Source of the DNA: Molanna angustata
Taxonomy: Eukaryota > Arthropoda > Insecta > Trichoptera > Molannidae
Assembly: GCA_963576475.1 (NCBI GenBank)
Contig: OY754979.1
Coordinates: forward strand, 33,449,778-33,513,777
Direction: 5' to 3'
DNA: 64,000 bases
The number at the start of each line of letters is the position of its first letter. Positions within the stretch are counted from its first letter, which is position 1. Made by a program: the position numbers and the translations under genes. The notes beneath the pieces were generated by a model, which saw nothing but the letters and a program-made list of their open reading frames with translations, did no database searches and was not told the DNA's origin. This document shows positions 31,801-40,937 of this stretch, piece after piece.

Positions 31801-32005
31801 GGAAAATGGTAATAAACTAAACAGGAAGAAATTAGATGAACTGAAAATTGGACCATATAAGATTGTTAAAAAAATTTCAAACTCAATATATAAAATAGAA
31901 ACAGGTCACAAAAAAACGGAATCCAATCTATTTCACATTACAAAACTTATTCCAGTTCCTACATTAGATGAAGAAGAAATATTAGAAACCGAGGAAGACG
32001 AATGA
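28799..32005 (+). CDS. pol: Pol polyprotein: protease, RT, RNase H, integrase
   Basis: Read in the -1 frame, about 1068 codons to the TGA at 32003-32005. Protease: DSG active site with Asp at 28868 (IYDSGSNVSLIN). DSG replaces the more usual DTG. RT: FRDLNK segment, LDINSAFWSIPL (motif A), LPFGLKTSPEIFQR, and YIDD with Tyr at 29972. RNase H: IYTDASLEGVGA (Asp at 30419), LECLAIREA, YSDHKPLE. Integrase: HX4H (30983, 30998) with CX2C (31088, 31097), catalytic D (31187), D (31361), E (31469) with the proper D-35-E spacing, and a C-terminal IGPYKIVKKI (GPY/F-type) segment. No chromodomain is obvious. The frame is uninterrupted. Confidence 0.93.
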   Translation, partial: RIVTPLIKVKLRLNDELEIYGIYDSGSNVSLINSKLLKLKGKRNSLNKAELITINGVKKTSGLTTLKIKIFKLEKNVDVYIIDEENFRYEFLIGLDLIKEFKLIQNEDLKITQKESLNNKNIVEEISAENINIVEEISAENKDNVEETSTCIQKKIKNNELKSIENNINYTKKYKINNNENVKKEDIEIKINHLNQYQKSEIKRLICKHISVFAKTKYDVGTVDGYEARIDLTEDKYCSKRPYRCTVENKKEIEEQISKLLDRKLIEESYSPFAAPVTLAFKKEENKKSRLCIDFRDLNKIVMPQAQPFPLIEDLMIKTRNCNYFSTLDINSAFWSIPLRIEDRKKTGFVTQEGHFQWTCLPFGLKTSPEIFQRILSNILRKHKLNDFTVNYIDDILIFSKTFSEHLNHLTQLLKAIETEGFKLKFTKCTFASDLVKYLGHIIQNNSIRPVKDNLISIKNFPIPKTQKNVRQFLGKINFYHEYIQKSAIILDPLHHLLRKNQKFVWSDKCQKAFEMMKNLLCSQPVLEIFDQDLPINIYTDASLEGVGAILKQTQPDGKEKPVAYFSKKLNEAQKKKKAIYLECLAIREAVRYWQYWLIGKSFTVYSDHKPLENMNLKSRTDEELGDLAYYLSQYEFKIKYAPGKKNLEADCLSRNPVLNPNENTDEQLKVVNLIKLEDIITDQKNNENIQNNKRKFIEKHSIFLKKVRKKEKIILSEEFSIKLLKNIHENLCHIGISQMQKMISPLYVAKNLTTNIKKISRSCEICIKNKTRGHNKFGLMSHLGPATKPFEIISIDTIGGFGGSRSSKKYLHLLVDHFSRYAFTLTSKTQSANDFIKLVMNVSKTEDIGMLLTDQYSGINSKEFKKFLNDRKIPMVFTAVNAPFSNGLNERLNQTLVNKIRCKSNEKGKKRAWTTVAQECVNKYNETNHSVTGFSPTYLLYGTDVTILPNELKQLKSNTDWIIDRKTALENTIRSHNYNKTLYDKNRIQYEFKVGDMVYVENGNKLNRKKLDELKIGPYKIVKKISNSIYKIETGHKKTESNLFHITKLIPVPTLDEEEILETEEDE

Positions 32006-32040
32006 ATTCAGTGAAAATTTTGTTTCAAATTTTCTTTTCC

Positions 32041-32050
32041 AGGGGGGGAG
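32041..32050 (+). other. Polypurine tract of the LTR element
   Basis: AGGGGGGGAG immediately before the right LTR; the plus-strand primer site expected for an LTR retrotransposon. Confidence 0.85.
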
Positions 32051-32051
32051 A

Positions 32052-32295
32052 TGTAAAGAAAATACCTAATAAGTACTTTCTTAAAAAGGATTTATTGTAG
32101 GTGTTCTAAATTCGAACACCTATGAAAACATGTGAAATGAATTTTGATAAAAATATTGTATTTTAATTTGACAATTGAATAAGAAACTTTAAATGTCGTT
32201 TCCTGTAAATATTATAAATAATTAAATATTCAGTGCAACAACAAAGAGTTTCATTTGTCAAACAAGGTAAAAATAATACGAAGTACCCTTATAAA
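32052..32295 (+). repeat. Right LTR
   Basis: 244 bp, no difference from 27399-27642 noticed. It leads directly into host sequence TATATTAAATACAAT. Confidence 0.93.
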
Positions 32296-32425
32296 TATAT
32301 TAAATACAATTTTTATTCTATACCTCATCAGGTTATGCTTCGTAACTTTACTTGTACACTTGAAAAAGGAAATATCGCTTCCGCAATATGTCGAGACTTA
32401 TATTATTGTAAAAAGCGGTATTTAA

Positions 32426-33111
32426 TGGGAGGACTGCTGCCAACGTACCTATTTTTCAATTTGATATACCATCATTATTTCTTATCAAATCGTTTTGAAA
32501 AAAATAAATTAGATAGTTTGGATATTAATAAACAAAAATATACCTTAACTTTTTGATAATGTTCTGTATAAATTCTTGTAGAAAAATAATGGCATACCCC
32601 GATTTTCAACGTTTATCATATATTTTTAATAAACTATAAGACGTAGAGTATTATATTTTTTTTTTAATTAAAGAAGACAAAAATATCTAGAAAAATATGA
32701 TGTGATGTTGCATTAATGCTTCAGGTTTAGTAAATAAACCTAAAAAACATTTATTTTCCATTCAGCGCCATTGCGTAATAAAAGTTTTTTTGGTTTATTT
32801 ACATAACCTGAAGCGTTAATTCAACGTCATGTCATATTTTTCTAGGTATTTTTTCCTTCTTTAATTTATAAAAGAAAATATTGCTCTATACCTTATATTT
32901 TTTTAGAAATTTAAGATAAATGTCTAAAATCGGGGTATGTTTATTATTTTCCTACAAGAATATAATATACAGAACATTATCAAAAAGTTAAGGTATATTT
33001 CTCTTTATTAATATCCAAACTAACTAGGTTATTTTTTTCAAAATGATTCGTTTAGTAATAATGATGGTAAATCAAATTGAAAAAATAGGTACGTTGGCAG
33101 CAGTCACCCTC
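32426..33111. mobile_element. Palindromic TTAA-flanked MITE, copy 1
   Basis: Flanked by TTAA (32422-32425, 33112-33115). Ends GGGAGGACTGCTGCCAACGT and ACGTTGGCAGCAGTCACCC, mirrored inward for nearly the whole length (ACCTATTTTTCAATTTGATA; CCTTAACTTTTTGATAATGT; ATACCCCGATTTT; GCTTCAGGTTTAGTAAAT). A TTAA duplication with GGG-type ends is the hallmark of piggyBac elements. It has no ORF, so it is non-autonomous. Sister copy at 43811-44494. Confidence 0.85.
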
Positions 33112-33115
33112 TTAA

Positions 33116-33948
33116 AGAAAATTTTGTTTTTTAAATTAAATTTCAAATAATATGTCACTACAACATGTAGGTACGTTTATTCCAGATGTACCTATTTTTA
33201 AACTGCTGTTATGAACTAGACCTTAAATGCACTATTCGTAAGAGCTGTCAAGTTGATAGTAAACGCGAAAATAAATAACACAAATACTTAAATAATATGT
33301 TGAGAAAACTGATTTATTTGAAAAAATGTGATCAAATGCGAATACATAATAATCTTTTTCCTAACCTCAAATTTCAAAGTTGTTGATTAAATTATTCCTG
33401 CAACCAATTCCCATTCAATTTATAAAGCAACTCGCTCACTCGAGTCACTATTTTCATTAAAGACTGACTAAACCTAACCCAAAAATAATCGGGAATGGAG
33501 ATTTACGTATACATCATAGTATTATTTCATTGTCGTATTTTATTACATCCAATATAATATTCGGTTAGGTTTAGTTAGTGTTTAATCATAATAGCAACTC
33601 GTGGGAGGGAGTTGCTTTATCAATTGAATAGATGATGCAAAAAAAAAATATAATAAAATCTATTGAGGAACCTACCTGCAAAATATCACATGTACACAGC
33701 AAGGTAACTGATTAGATACGAGCTGAGTATGTTATGTGATACTATAGATATCGATGATTGATATGTCAAATCAGATCGGAAGATAAAACACCTGATTAAC
33801 TAATCTCTACTAAATCTTAAATCACCTTTACCTCATATCTTTACTGATAATAGAAACATTCCAACATTAATCTCAAAAATTTATTTCGTAATCATATGAT
33901 AATTTATTTTTAAAAATTACCCAAAAGAGTGTTGTATGTTCCATTCAA
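33116..33948. other. Spacer with a mirrored segment
   Basis: AAAGCAACTCGCTCACTCGA (33425) and AACTCGTGGGAGGGAGTTGC (33595), with TAAACCTAACC (33470) and GGTTAGGTTTAG (33561), suggest another small decayed palindromic element at about 33420-33620. No gene. Confidence 0.4.
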
Positions 33949-34145
33949 TGGCGGTCACCGTGTCATAAAAGAGGTGAGTCGTTTGTCTTCTATACCCGCG
34001 TCCCGGGTTCAATTGCCAGCAGAACAAATATATATAAAGCTATATCTCATGCTTTTAATGCTTCTCTGGACTGAAAGCACACTAGAAAGTTGAAAGAAGT
34101 TGACATATGCAATAAAATCGACACATGTACACGGTGCAAGGAAGT
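33949..34145 (+). mobile_element. Family A SINE
   Basis: Decayed head (GCGGTCACCGTGTCATAAAA), then CCCGCGTCCCGGGTTCAATT (B-box region), body GCTTCTCTGGACTGAAAGCA and GCAATAAAATCGACACATGT. Same order as 15964-16175. Confidence 0.65.
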
Positions 34146-34154
34146 AAGTATATA

Positions 34155-34915
34155 GTATTGTTATAGTTAGTTGCATGTAACACATGAGATCCACCTGTCG
34201 ATGGCGATAGTATGTATAATTGAAGAATCCGTACCAAACTACTAAACAAAAATTAATAAATATTTTTAGATATTTTGTTTTCTGTATAAAACATGTAGGT
34301 ATAATATACATATATTATATTATGTCCGGATAAGATAGTATGGAGGTCAGTCTGTTTTTCCCACCCAAAATATGAAAACAGCATGATGTATGTTTGAAGA
34401 TTACATAAGTAGGTATCAAACTATTGAGTAAGATATTGTATAGCGTTTACTGCCTTAAAAATTGTATGAAACGATGTTGTCACTAAATTCAATTTTTAGA
34501 AAAATCTATATTAATACCAATTTTTAACGTTCTAGCTTTTATGATTTTTGAGATATATAGAAAAATAAAATAAAAATTCAAAAGTTGATATCGCCTGACT
34601 GAAACAAAAATTCAAAATTCTGATTATAAAAGTTAAGTAAACCTATAACTTTCTATATATTCTGAAATTTTAGGTATTGTGCATTGAGCGGATCAATAGT
34701 TATAAGGGACACACACACACAGACACACTAAATGTTCTACTCCGAATTCTGAAAAATCCATTTATGAAACATATGTGCTGCGAAGCCTATAAGTTGGTGT
34801 TTTTTTACCTCAAAGTTGAAAAAACCGTGAAAAATATAGACCCTGCATACAAATCTCGCGTATCTTGGCTTGATACTTTCTGCATCATGGATTATACATC
34901 ATATTTATAAAAGAC
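34155..34915 (+). repeat. Dispersed repeat J
   Basis: ACATGAGATCCACCTGTCGA, GGCGATAGTATGTATAATTG, ATAGTATGGAGGTCAGTCTG, TTAACGTTCTAGCTTTTATG, ATATTCTGAAATTTTAGG, GAGCGGATCAATAGTTATAA and a short CA run at 34709 match 46738-47655 in order and orientation. A fragment is at 10731-10832 (minus). It may be a long non-autonomous element; no ends are defined. Confidence 0.72.
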
Positions 34916-35039
34916 CACAGGAGCCAGCGACCAAAAGACTTACTTCACATAATAAAGGCTGATTTTTTTTCTATAAAAGGATACCTACCACAGCAGGTAA
35001 CAACCATTGCATAATATACCAGTACACAATACTTCATTT

Positions 35040-35175
35040 TTCAGGAGAAATAAATTCTTTTGAACAAATCGAGAGTTGGATTATTCCAACTACGTCTCTG
35101 TTGAGATGTTAAAAATTTGTCAACAAAATATCATTGGCTCCCGACAGGGTAACAATCCAATATTTGTGCATATGT
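35040..35175 (-). repeat. Foldback family F fragment
   Basis: ATTCCAACTACGTCTCTGTT, GAGATGTTAAAAATTTGTCA, GGCTCCCGACAGGGTAACAA and CCAATATTTGTGCATATG in the order of the right end of the 22-kb copy. Confidence 0.65.
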
Positions 35176-35569
35176 AACCTTAATTTTCGATTTACATATC
35201 AATAACGTTTTTTCGAGGGACACAGCTGTTCCAAAGATATTCGAATTCTTCGAAAGGGAAAACGAGTAATTTGTTTCATAATATTACGAGAGTTTTGTAT
35301 CAATTTACGAGAAATTTTAATAAAATTTTACGAGAAATAACAAGGTGTTTTATCGAATGACATTTCTGCTGATACAGAAATAGAATTAAAATGATTACTT
35401 TCATCCAATTTCACATGAGTACGATGACCATAATACCTGGAAATTGTGATGCTCATATAATCCACATGGTAACTGCAAAGTGATACTAATTGCAATGTCA
35501 GCTGATTGATATAGTCCAATGGGGACATTGCACTTTTTAATACTAGCTGGCTCTGTCCCAAATTATTCA
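35176..35569. other. Spacer, nothing recognised
   Basis: An 80-codon minus frame (35570-35328) has no family resemblance and no splice context. Confidence 0.35.
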
Positions 35570-35704
35570 CACCATCACGGCATATCCCACAATGTGGAGC
35601 ATCCAGCGTCAGGTCTGCGGCTGTGCATTACTCGACAAAAGTAATCACGACACATATGCTTGTATATCCACACGCCAATCTCGTTTCAGCTAAGAATGTA
35701 ACAT
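35570..35704 (-). repeat. Dispersed repeat H, left part
   Basis: ACACCATCACGGCATATCCC, ACAATGTGGAGCATCCAGCG and ACACGCCAATCTCGTTTCAG: repeat H in the opposite orientation to 14440-14712. It leads straight into the 106-bp tandem array. Confidence 0.7.
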
Positions 35705-36175
35705 CATTCAGAATGTGTGATGGTGAACCTCATTGTTGAACTATGTGAGATGTTATTGTTGTCTGTTGTATTTTCTATTACCCGGCTCTTACGGGACACC
35801 CGAAACACTACATTCAGAATGTGTGATGGTGAACCTCATTGTTGAACTATGTGAGATGTTATTGTTGTCTGTTGTATTTTCTATTACCCGGCTCTTACGG
35901 GACACCCGAAACACTACATTCAGAATGTGCGATGGTGAACCTCATTGTTGAACTATGTGAGATGTTATTGTTGTCTGTTGTATTTTCTATTACCCGGCTC
36001 TTACGGGACACCCGAAACACTACATTCAGAATGTGTGATGGTGAACCTCATTGTTGAACTATGTGAGATGTTATTGTTGCCTGTTGTATTTTCTATTACC
36101 CGGCTCTTACGGGACACCCGAAACACTACATTCAGAATGTGTGATGGTGAACCTCATTGCTGAACTATGTGTGAT
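35705..36175. repeat. Tandem array, 4.4 x 106 bp, inside repeat H
   Basis: Units start at 35705, 35811, 35917, 36023 and 36129 (partial). Each begins CATTCAGAATGTGTGATGGT and includes TTGAACTATGTGAGATGTTA and ACCCGGCTCTTACGGGACAC. Units differ by only one or two bases. Single-copy forms of the same segment at 14.5 and 18.5 kb show the array arose by local amplification of part of repeat H. Confidence 0.95.
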
Positions 36176-36214
36176 GTTTTTTTTTTTTTTCAATATTAGA
36201 CACTGTCACTTCAT

Positions 36215-36420
36215 GGTAGAACTCCATAATCAATTAAAACTATGAAAAAATTATATTTAATTTTACGTTCTACTTAAATTTTTTGCAAACGCGACTCCCA
36301 TTCACCGGTATCGCTCTATGATGAGCATCTTCAGAATGGTGAATGGGAGTCGCGTTTGCGAAAAATTTAAGTAGAACGTAAAATTAAATATAATTTTTTC
36401 ATAGTTTTAATTGATTATGT
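36215..36420. repeat. ~200-bp foldback with hammerhead-like centre (minus strand)
   Basis: The arms are mirror images: TTAAAACTATGAAAAAATTA, GTTCTACTTAAATTTTTTGC and GCGACTCCCATTCACC. The centre on the minus strand reads CTGAAGA (36334-36328), TGCTC-ATCATA-GAGC, then GATACCGGT. A hammerhead would have GAAA; here the position equivalent to the second A is T. The long arms act as stem I. Partner of 10445-10570. Confidence 0.7.
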
Positions 36421-36500
36421 GAGATGTTATTATTGCCTGTTGTAATTTAGATTACCCAGCTCTTGATAGAAAAGAGTAGAAGCACTATTCTATGCCGGTG
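36420..36500 (-). repeat. Repeat H fragment
   Basis: TGTGAGATGTTATTATTGCC and GATTACCCAGCTCTTGATAG continue repeat H after the foldback, so the foldback appears to sit inside a repeat H copy. Confidence 0.6.
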
Positions 36501-36789
36501 CCTCGCATTAAATTATATTATTATGAAATATAATGAATTAAAATTACAGTTAAAATCATATGTTGTAGAGTATTATGTAAAATAAGAACTGATAAAATTT
36601 GTGTTAAATATTATTATTTATCATGTCAAAATGTTGGAAAATGCACCATAGTTTTAGTAGATATGTAAGAAAAACCTGCATTTCTCTTTTTCTCGGTTGA
36701 AACAGCCAAAACGATCGTTCTGCTAAATGATATAAATCTTTTCACAAATTTTTGTTCTCTCAAAAGAGACGACACGGAATATGTGGAGT

Positions 36790-36978
36790 GATTGGGAAGT
36801 TAATAAAAAGGTATAATTGATCACATAAACCACCCGATGACAGGTCGTAAGCCCTATAGGTCTGATTACCCGGTTCTCCTATAAACATATGTTTCAGTTA
36901 CGTCTCCATTAAATTTTTTTTTTAAAATATACTTGACTCCCGGTAAGGAAAAAATCCAATGTTTGCATATAATTCATT
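36790..36978 (-). repeat. Foldback family F fragment
   Basis: ACAGGTCGTAAGCCCTATAG, GATTACCCGGTTCTCCTATA, TTGACTCCCGGTAAGGAAAA and CCAATGTTTGCATAT in the right-arm order. Confidence 0.65.
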
Positions 36979-37084
36979 ATAATATGGGATATAAAGAAAT
37001 ATTTGATTTTGATATAAATTTTTCTTTTTAAATTCTTATATCAAATCCTAATAATGTCGTCAACATTGACGAAGTATCGAAAAT

Positions 37085-37395
37085 TTCATGATTTTTAATT
37101 ACAATCCACTATAATTACTCCTCACTAACCCAAAGTGACCCCAAATTCGGGAAACTCTAAATTTAATATTTTTATTTTCAAATTGCTAATAAGGCACATC
37201 ACTTTCATAAAATGGCATTGAAGAATAATCAAGTTTTCATAATAAAATATTAGTATCAAAAATAATTTGACAAACTCATTTCAATCCAAATGCTGAAAAT
37301 TTTCCATACCAAGTTTGAATACTTTATGGAGAGACTTGATAGAGAGGAGAACAGCGTTGGCCACAACCCACTCGTTTTTTTTATTGCGTTTTTCA
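37085..37395 (-). repeat. Dispersed repeat G fragment
   Basis: In reverse complement: AACGAGTGGGTTGTGGCCAA, GGAAAATTTTCAGCATTTGG, TGAAAACTTGATTATTCTTC and ATGCCATTTTATGAAAGTGA, matching the left half of G. Confidence 0.7.
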
Positions 37396-38335
37396 GTAGC
37401 TACTTGCTTCTTACTTATCCTAGCGTGCAAGGATGAATTAAATATTACTTACTGAAATTATAATGACGACTTAGCAGGCATGCGCAATTAACCCTCATTA
37501 ATAATACGAAAATGTGTGTGTGTGCTTTGATTTGAACGGGAAAAAAAGCAAGACAAAAAAGTATCAATTCATTCCGGTAGAGTGAATATGAGAATGATTT
37601 AATATACGCTGAAACGCGGAAGAAAATATTTTCTCACGCTTATCATATTAATATATGTATAATTTATGCGCATTTCAATTTCACTCTGAATTCTTTTCAA
37701 AGTTATTGCTGTATCCAACTACCACGTTGTCCTTACTGTTAACTTATTCCCACCATTTTCTTCATTTTTATAGGTACACGCTGGTTTCATTGCCAATTCA
37801 CAGTTAGTTCATCATAGTATCTATGGCAAAAGTTTTTACGGTGTGTGGTTGAAATATGGGGGCTGTTTTTACTCAACCTCTGGGCTTCGTTCGTTCGTTC
37901 ACAATGAACGCCGAAGGGCACTAAGTGACGCTCTAAGCCGTTCATAATGACCGAAAACAGACGCTCGAAAGACAATCTGTGGCGTTTTGATTGAACGTTG
38001 AGTGTACGCATCAAACGTTCGGTAAAATTGTCGGGTGAAAAACGCTTCTATTTTATCTGTGGAATGAGAACTTCTATTTGTTTCTGTGGTATCTATTATG
38101 TCAGTTGACATTATTTATGATCTCAATATGCATTCACAAAGAGGTTAATTTACATACTACATAGTAAAAATATTAAGAAGGAATATTTATCCCTACACAC
38201 CTGATCTCGATTTCCCAATACTTTTTTTTGCTATGATGTTTTTTTTTTATTTATTTATCTTGGTCTTCTGTATATTAACTTTGTTCTACTTTAGCTTTCA
38301 TTTTTTGTTGATGTACATGTATAATTCTTTCACTC
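37396..38335. other. Spacer with a less AT-rich block at 37860-38030
   Basis: The block contains GCTTCGTTCGTTCGTTCACA and two overlapping minus frames (38111-37899, 38014-37787). It could be a transposase relic but no motif is certain. Confidence 0.3.
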
Positions 38336-38436
38336 TGTAATCTGGTTGGTTGGAAGAAATTGCCTAACGGCAATAAGCACGCCAGTGTGCATTATATTTA
38401 TTTATATTATGTACAAAAAGTTAAATAAATAAATAA
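38336..38436 (+). mobile_element. LINE family A 3' tail
   Basis: TAATCTGGTTGGTTGGAAGA, GCCTAACGGCAATAAGCACG, CATTATATTTATTTATATTATG and (AAAT)n. No coding part is left. Confidence 0.65.
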
Positions 38437-39540
38437 AAATATTAAGAAACATTACCAGTATTAGGAAATAATATTAGTTTCCCAGAGGACAAAAGTTTTC
38501 ATAATACACCATAAACACAAAAAAACATTGTCACGAACATGACAGTAAGCACTCACTTTATAATACTTATTGAGAAATTGATGTAAAAAATTCGCTTTTA
38601 CAATAGACGAGCACGTATAAGACGATAAATGAATGTCTATAAGGCGAAGGATATGACTCAAGATTAAAAATATGGTGTTCGGTTCTCTGTCTATCCAGCG
38701 AGGAAGGTGGCGTAACAGAATGTAGATATACTACTACAATTATTAAAATGAATTTACTATTAATACTACTACATTCATAGTAGTGGAGTGTAATAATCAG
38801 GTTTTTTGAGATTCTACTGAATTTTATGATATTTTTTGTTTTATCAAAAAACGTGAATTGTACCTACAAGATACAATTTGATATGTTGTGTTTTATCAAG
38901 AATCGTGAATGCATGATTATTAATTAAACTATGATTATCGCAGCTGTAATTATCTATTTTAATTATATGATTATAGTTGAGACACTGTAAAAAAATTATT
39001 GACATTAATCATGTTTTGATAAACAAAATCTGGAATACCCACATCAGAGTATTTTTATCGTCAGTTCTTACGTGATCTTTTAATGGAAACATGTGAATAT
39101 ATTTATAAATCACTTACCACTACACTCTTTATGGCCTCAAGTCGTTTTGGTTGGTTGGAAGAAAATGCCTTATGGCAATAAATTGGCCATTATACATGAA
39201 TTAAAATAAAACGATATGGAATCTCACGCCATATTCCTAGCAGGATTTGGCAGAGCAAATGGATATGACCACACAATTGTTTTCTTGACAGTAATAATTA
39301 TATTCAATAAGCTCACATCTTGGCTGGATGAAATGGAAGTCTGTCTCTGGTGTATTTTGTGACAAAAAATATTTTTTTTCAATCTTTAATTTTTTTTTAT
39401 CTTGTAATTTTTATTTATTAATTGCACAAATAATCTGAAATAGTATCTCTTGGGAATACTGTGATCCGTCAGTCATATCTTAATTCAGTCGAGTCTCAGA
39501 TCAGATCAAGACAGCACAAAATTTATAAAACAATTAGGTT
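38437..39540. other. Spacer with LINE scraps
   Basis: 38655-38715 resembles the family C 3' end (GGTGTTCGGTTCTCTGTCTA). 39148-39185 is a family A tail scrap (TTGGTTGGTTGGAAGAAAAT). The rest is AT-rich. Confidence 0.45.
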
Positions 39541-39685
39541 TTTTTGCTAAAACGGTGGTCCATACCAACTAGAGATCTCAAGGAGGCAAAGCTTCGTTTA
39601 GAAGAAGGCCTTGGAGGATGAGGGCTAGGATAACTAACCCCAAGTGAATGGGACAAAGGCTATATAGGGCGAAGAAAAAAAAAGA
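39541..39685 (+). pseudogene. LINE ORF end scrap
   Basis: Reads TRDLKEAKLRLEEGLGG then, after a stop, PSEWDKGYIGRR; the phrase CCCCAAGTGAATGGGACAAA recurs at 45181 (CCCCAAGTTAATAGGACAAA). It has the look of a LINE ORF terminus but is too short to classify. Confidence 0.4.
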
Positions 39686-39879
39686 ATAATTATATTCTTT
39701 ATATAAGACAAATAAACTATAAAAAATTATCTTTTTTTAATTTCTGAGGAGGAAACTTGTTTTTATAATTCATTTGATTTGTGACTCAAGTCAAATAATA
39801 TTGTTATATACTGAGTATTAACAGTATTAACTAGGTTAAAGTTGTACAAAAATTAAAAAGAAAGGTTATATTAAAGAAG

Positions 39880-40457
39880 AACGTACATTTCCTACAAGAA
39901 AAACTTGTTGATACTTTCAAAGTTGCAGAATAGAAGATATTTATAAAAAAACGTCAATTTTACAAATTTTTAAAGATAACGTATTACAAAAGTTTGAAAA
40001 AAATATGTCACTAAGATTCCGAAGCGATTTTAAAATTTATTTTTGTAATACCTACAAGATAAATTACATTTATATGGGAATTAATAATTTCAATTGCCTC
40101 CCAGATGAAATAAAACAGATTAATGATTTTAAAAGTTTCAAACAAAGACTGAAAAAACATTTCACAATTAAAACTGGTGTATGTAATGATGTATGTATTG
40201 ATATGACCAAATTTTTTTCGATTTTCCCATTTTTCTATTGTTTTTTGTGTATATTTGTTTTTTAGATTTTTTTCACTGTTATATAACTATGTATTAATTG
40301 TATATATTATTTAATCTCAAATGATTCTCTCATCTAGCACAAGGTTTTAATCTTTTTGATGAGGTAATGAATAATTTAACCATACTTAGTATATCATTAT
40401 GTATTTTTTTAATTTATTTATAATATAGTTAAAAAAGATGTTATATAAATAAATAAA
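39880..40457 (+). pseudogene. 5'-truncated LINE with (AAAT)n tail
   Basis: The frame 40005-40265 ends a non-LTR RT ORF: YMGINNFNCLPDEIK, INDFKSFKQRLKKHF. The pattern N-LP-EIK ... FK--LK--F is typical of that C-terminus. The 3'UTR is AT-rich and ends TTATATAAATAAATAAATG at 40441-40460. The rest of the ORF is absent. Confidence 0.68.
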
Positions 40458-40621
40458 TGTACGATGGTCCAGACCATAGAACAAATTTCAATGTTAAACT
40501 GCTACATAACAAATTGACAACAACGGGTGTGCATATCATGATAAAAATAATAATACTAGAATTATGAAATGTTAAATTTTACTTTATCGGTTTATACTTT
40601 TATGTTAAGATATATGTAACT

Positions 40622-40929
40622 CAGGGGCGTGCCTAGAACCTTCGGAATAGGCAAACTCTGAAAGAAAATTGGAAAATGCCGAAAATGTAATGTTTTTTTA
40701 GCATCGTTGTTCATTTGAGTGGCCATGAAAATATTTTAAAATCACATGCCAAAATAATATTACTTACATTTGTAACCCTGTCAAGCATCGTATCTACAAA
40801 CGGTTCAATTTTTAATCTTGCAGCATGGTTTCAATAAAACAGACAAAAAAATATTAGGTCTTGTATTTCTTAACATAATATTCATAGGCAACCCAAGATT
40901 TTCGGCTTCTATAAGCAATTCCGCTACTG
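40622..40929 (+). mobile_element. hAT-type MITE, copy 2
   Basis: Begins CAGGGGCGTGCCTAG, ends CAATTCCGCTACTG, with perfect 8-bp target duplications ATGTAACT at 40614-40621 and 40930-40937. It aligns end to end with the reverse complement of 19369-19655. CAGGGGCGT-type ends plus an 8-bp duplication are characteristic of hAT elements. No ORF. Confidence 0.88.
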
Positions 40930-40937
40930 ATGTAACT

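Larger units (their letters stand above)
27399..32295 (+). mobile_element. Young, apparently complete Ty3/gypsy LTR retrotransposon
   Basis: A 4.9-kb element with 244-bp LTRs, gag, a -1 frameshift site, pol and a polypurine tract. The order protease-RT-RNase H-integrase places it in Ty3/gypsy. There is no third ORF after pol. ATAAATA occurs on both outer sides (27392-27398 and 32291-32297); because it overlaps the LTR end, the target duplication is 4-7 bp and not exactly defined. Both LTRs look identical and both ORFs are open, so insertion is recent. No clear TGG-type primer-binding site follows the left LTR. Confidence 0.93.

Noticed and set aside
32005..32051. Envelope-like ORF after pol
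   Set aside because: Only ~45 bases lie between the pol stop and the right LTR; there is no room for a third ORF.
35733..36245. Series of ~72-codon open frames spaced 106 bp apart
   Set aside because: They are by-products of the 106-bp tandem array; 106 is not a multiple of 3 and no start context or homology exists.
37787..38111. Possible Harbinger-type transposase relic on the minus strand
   Set aside because: Two overlapping frames with a vague resemblance only; no catalytic residues could be placed.
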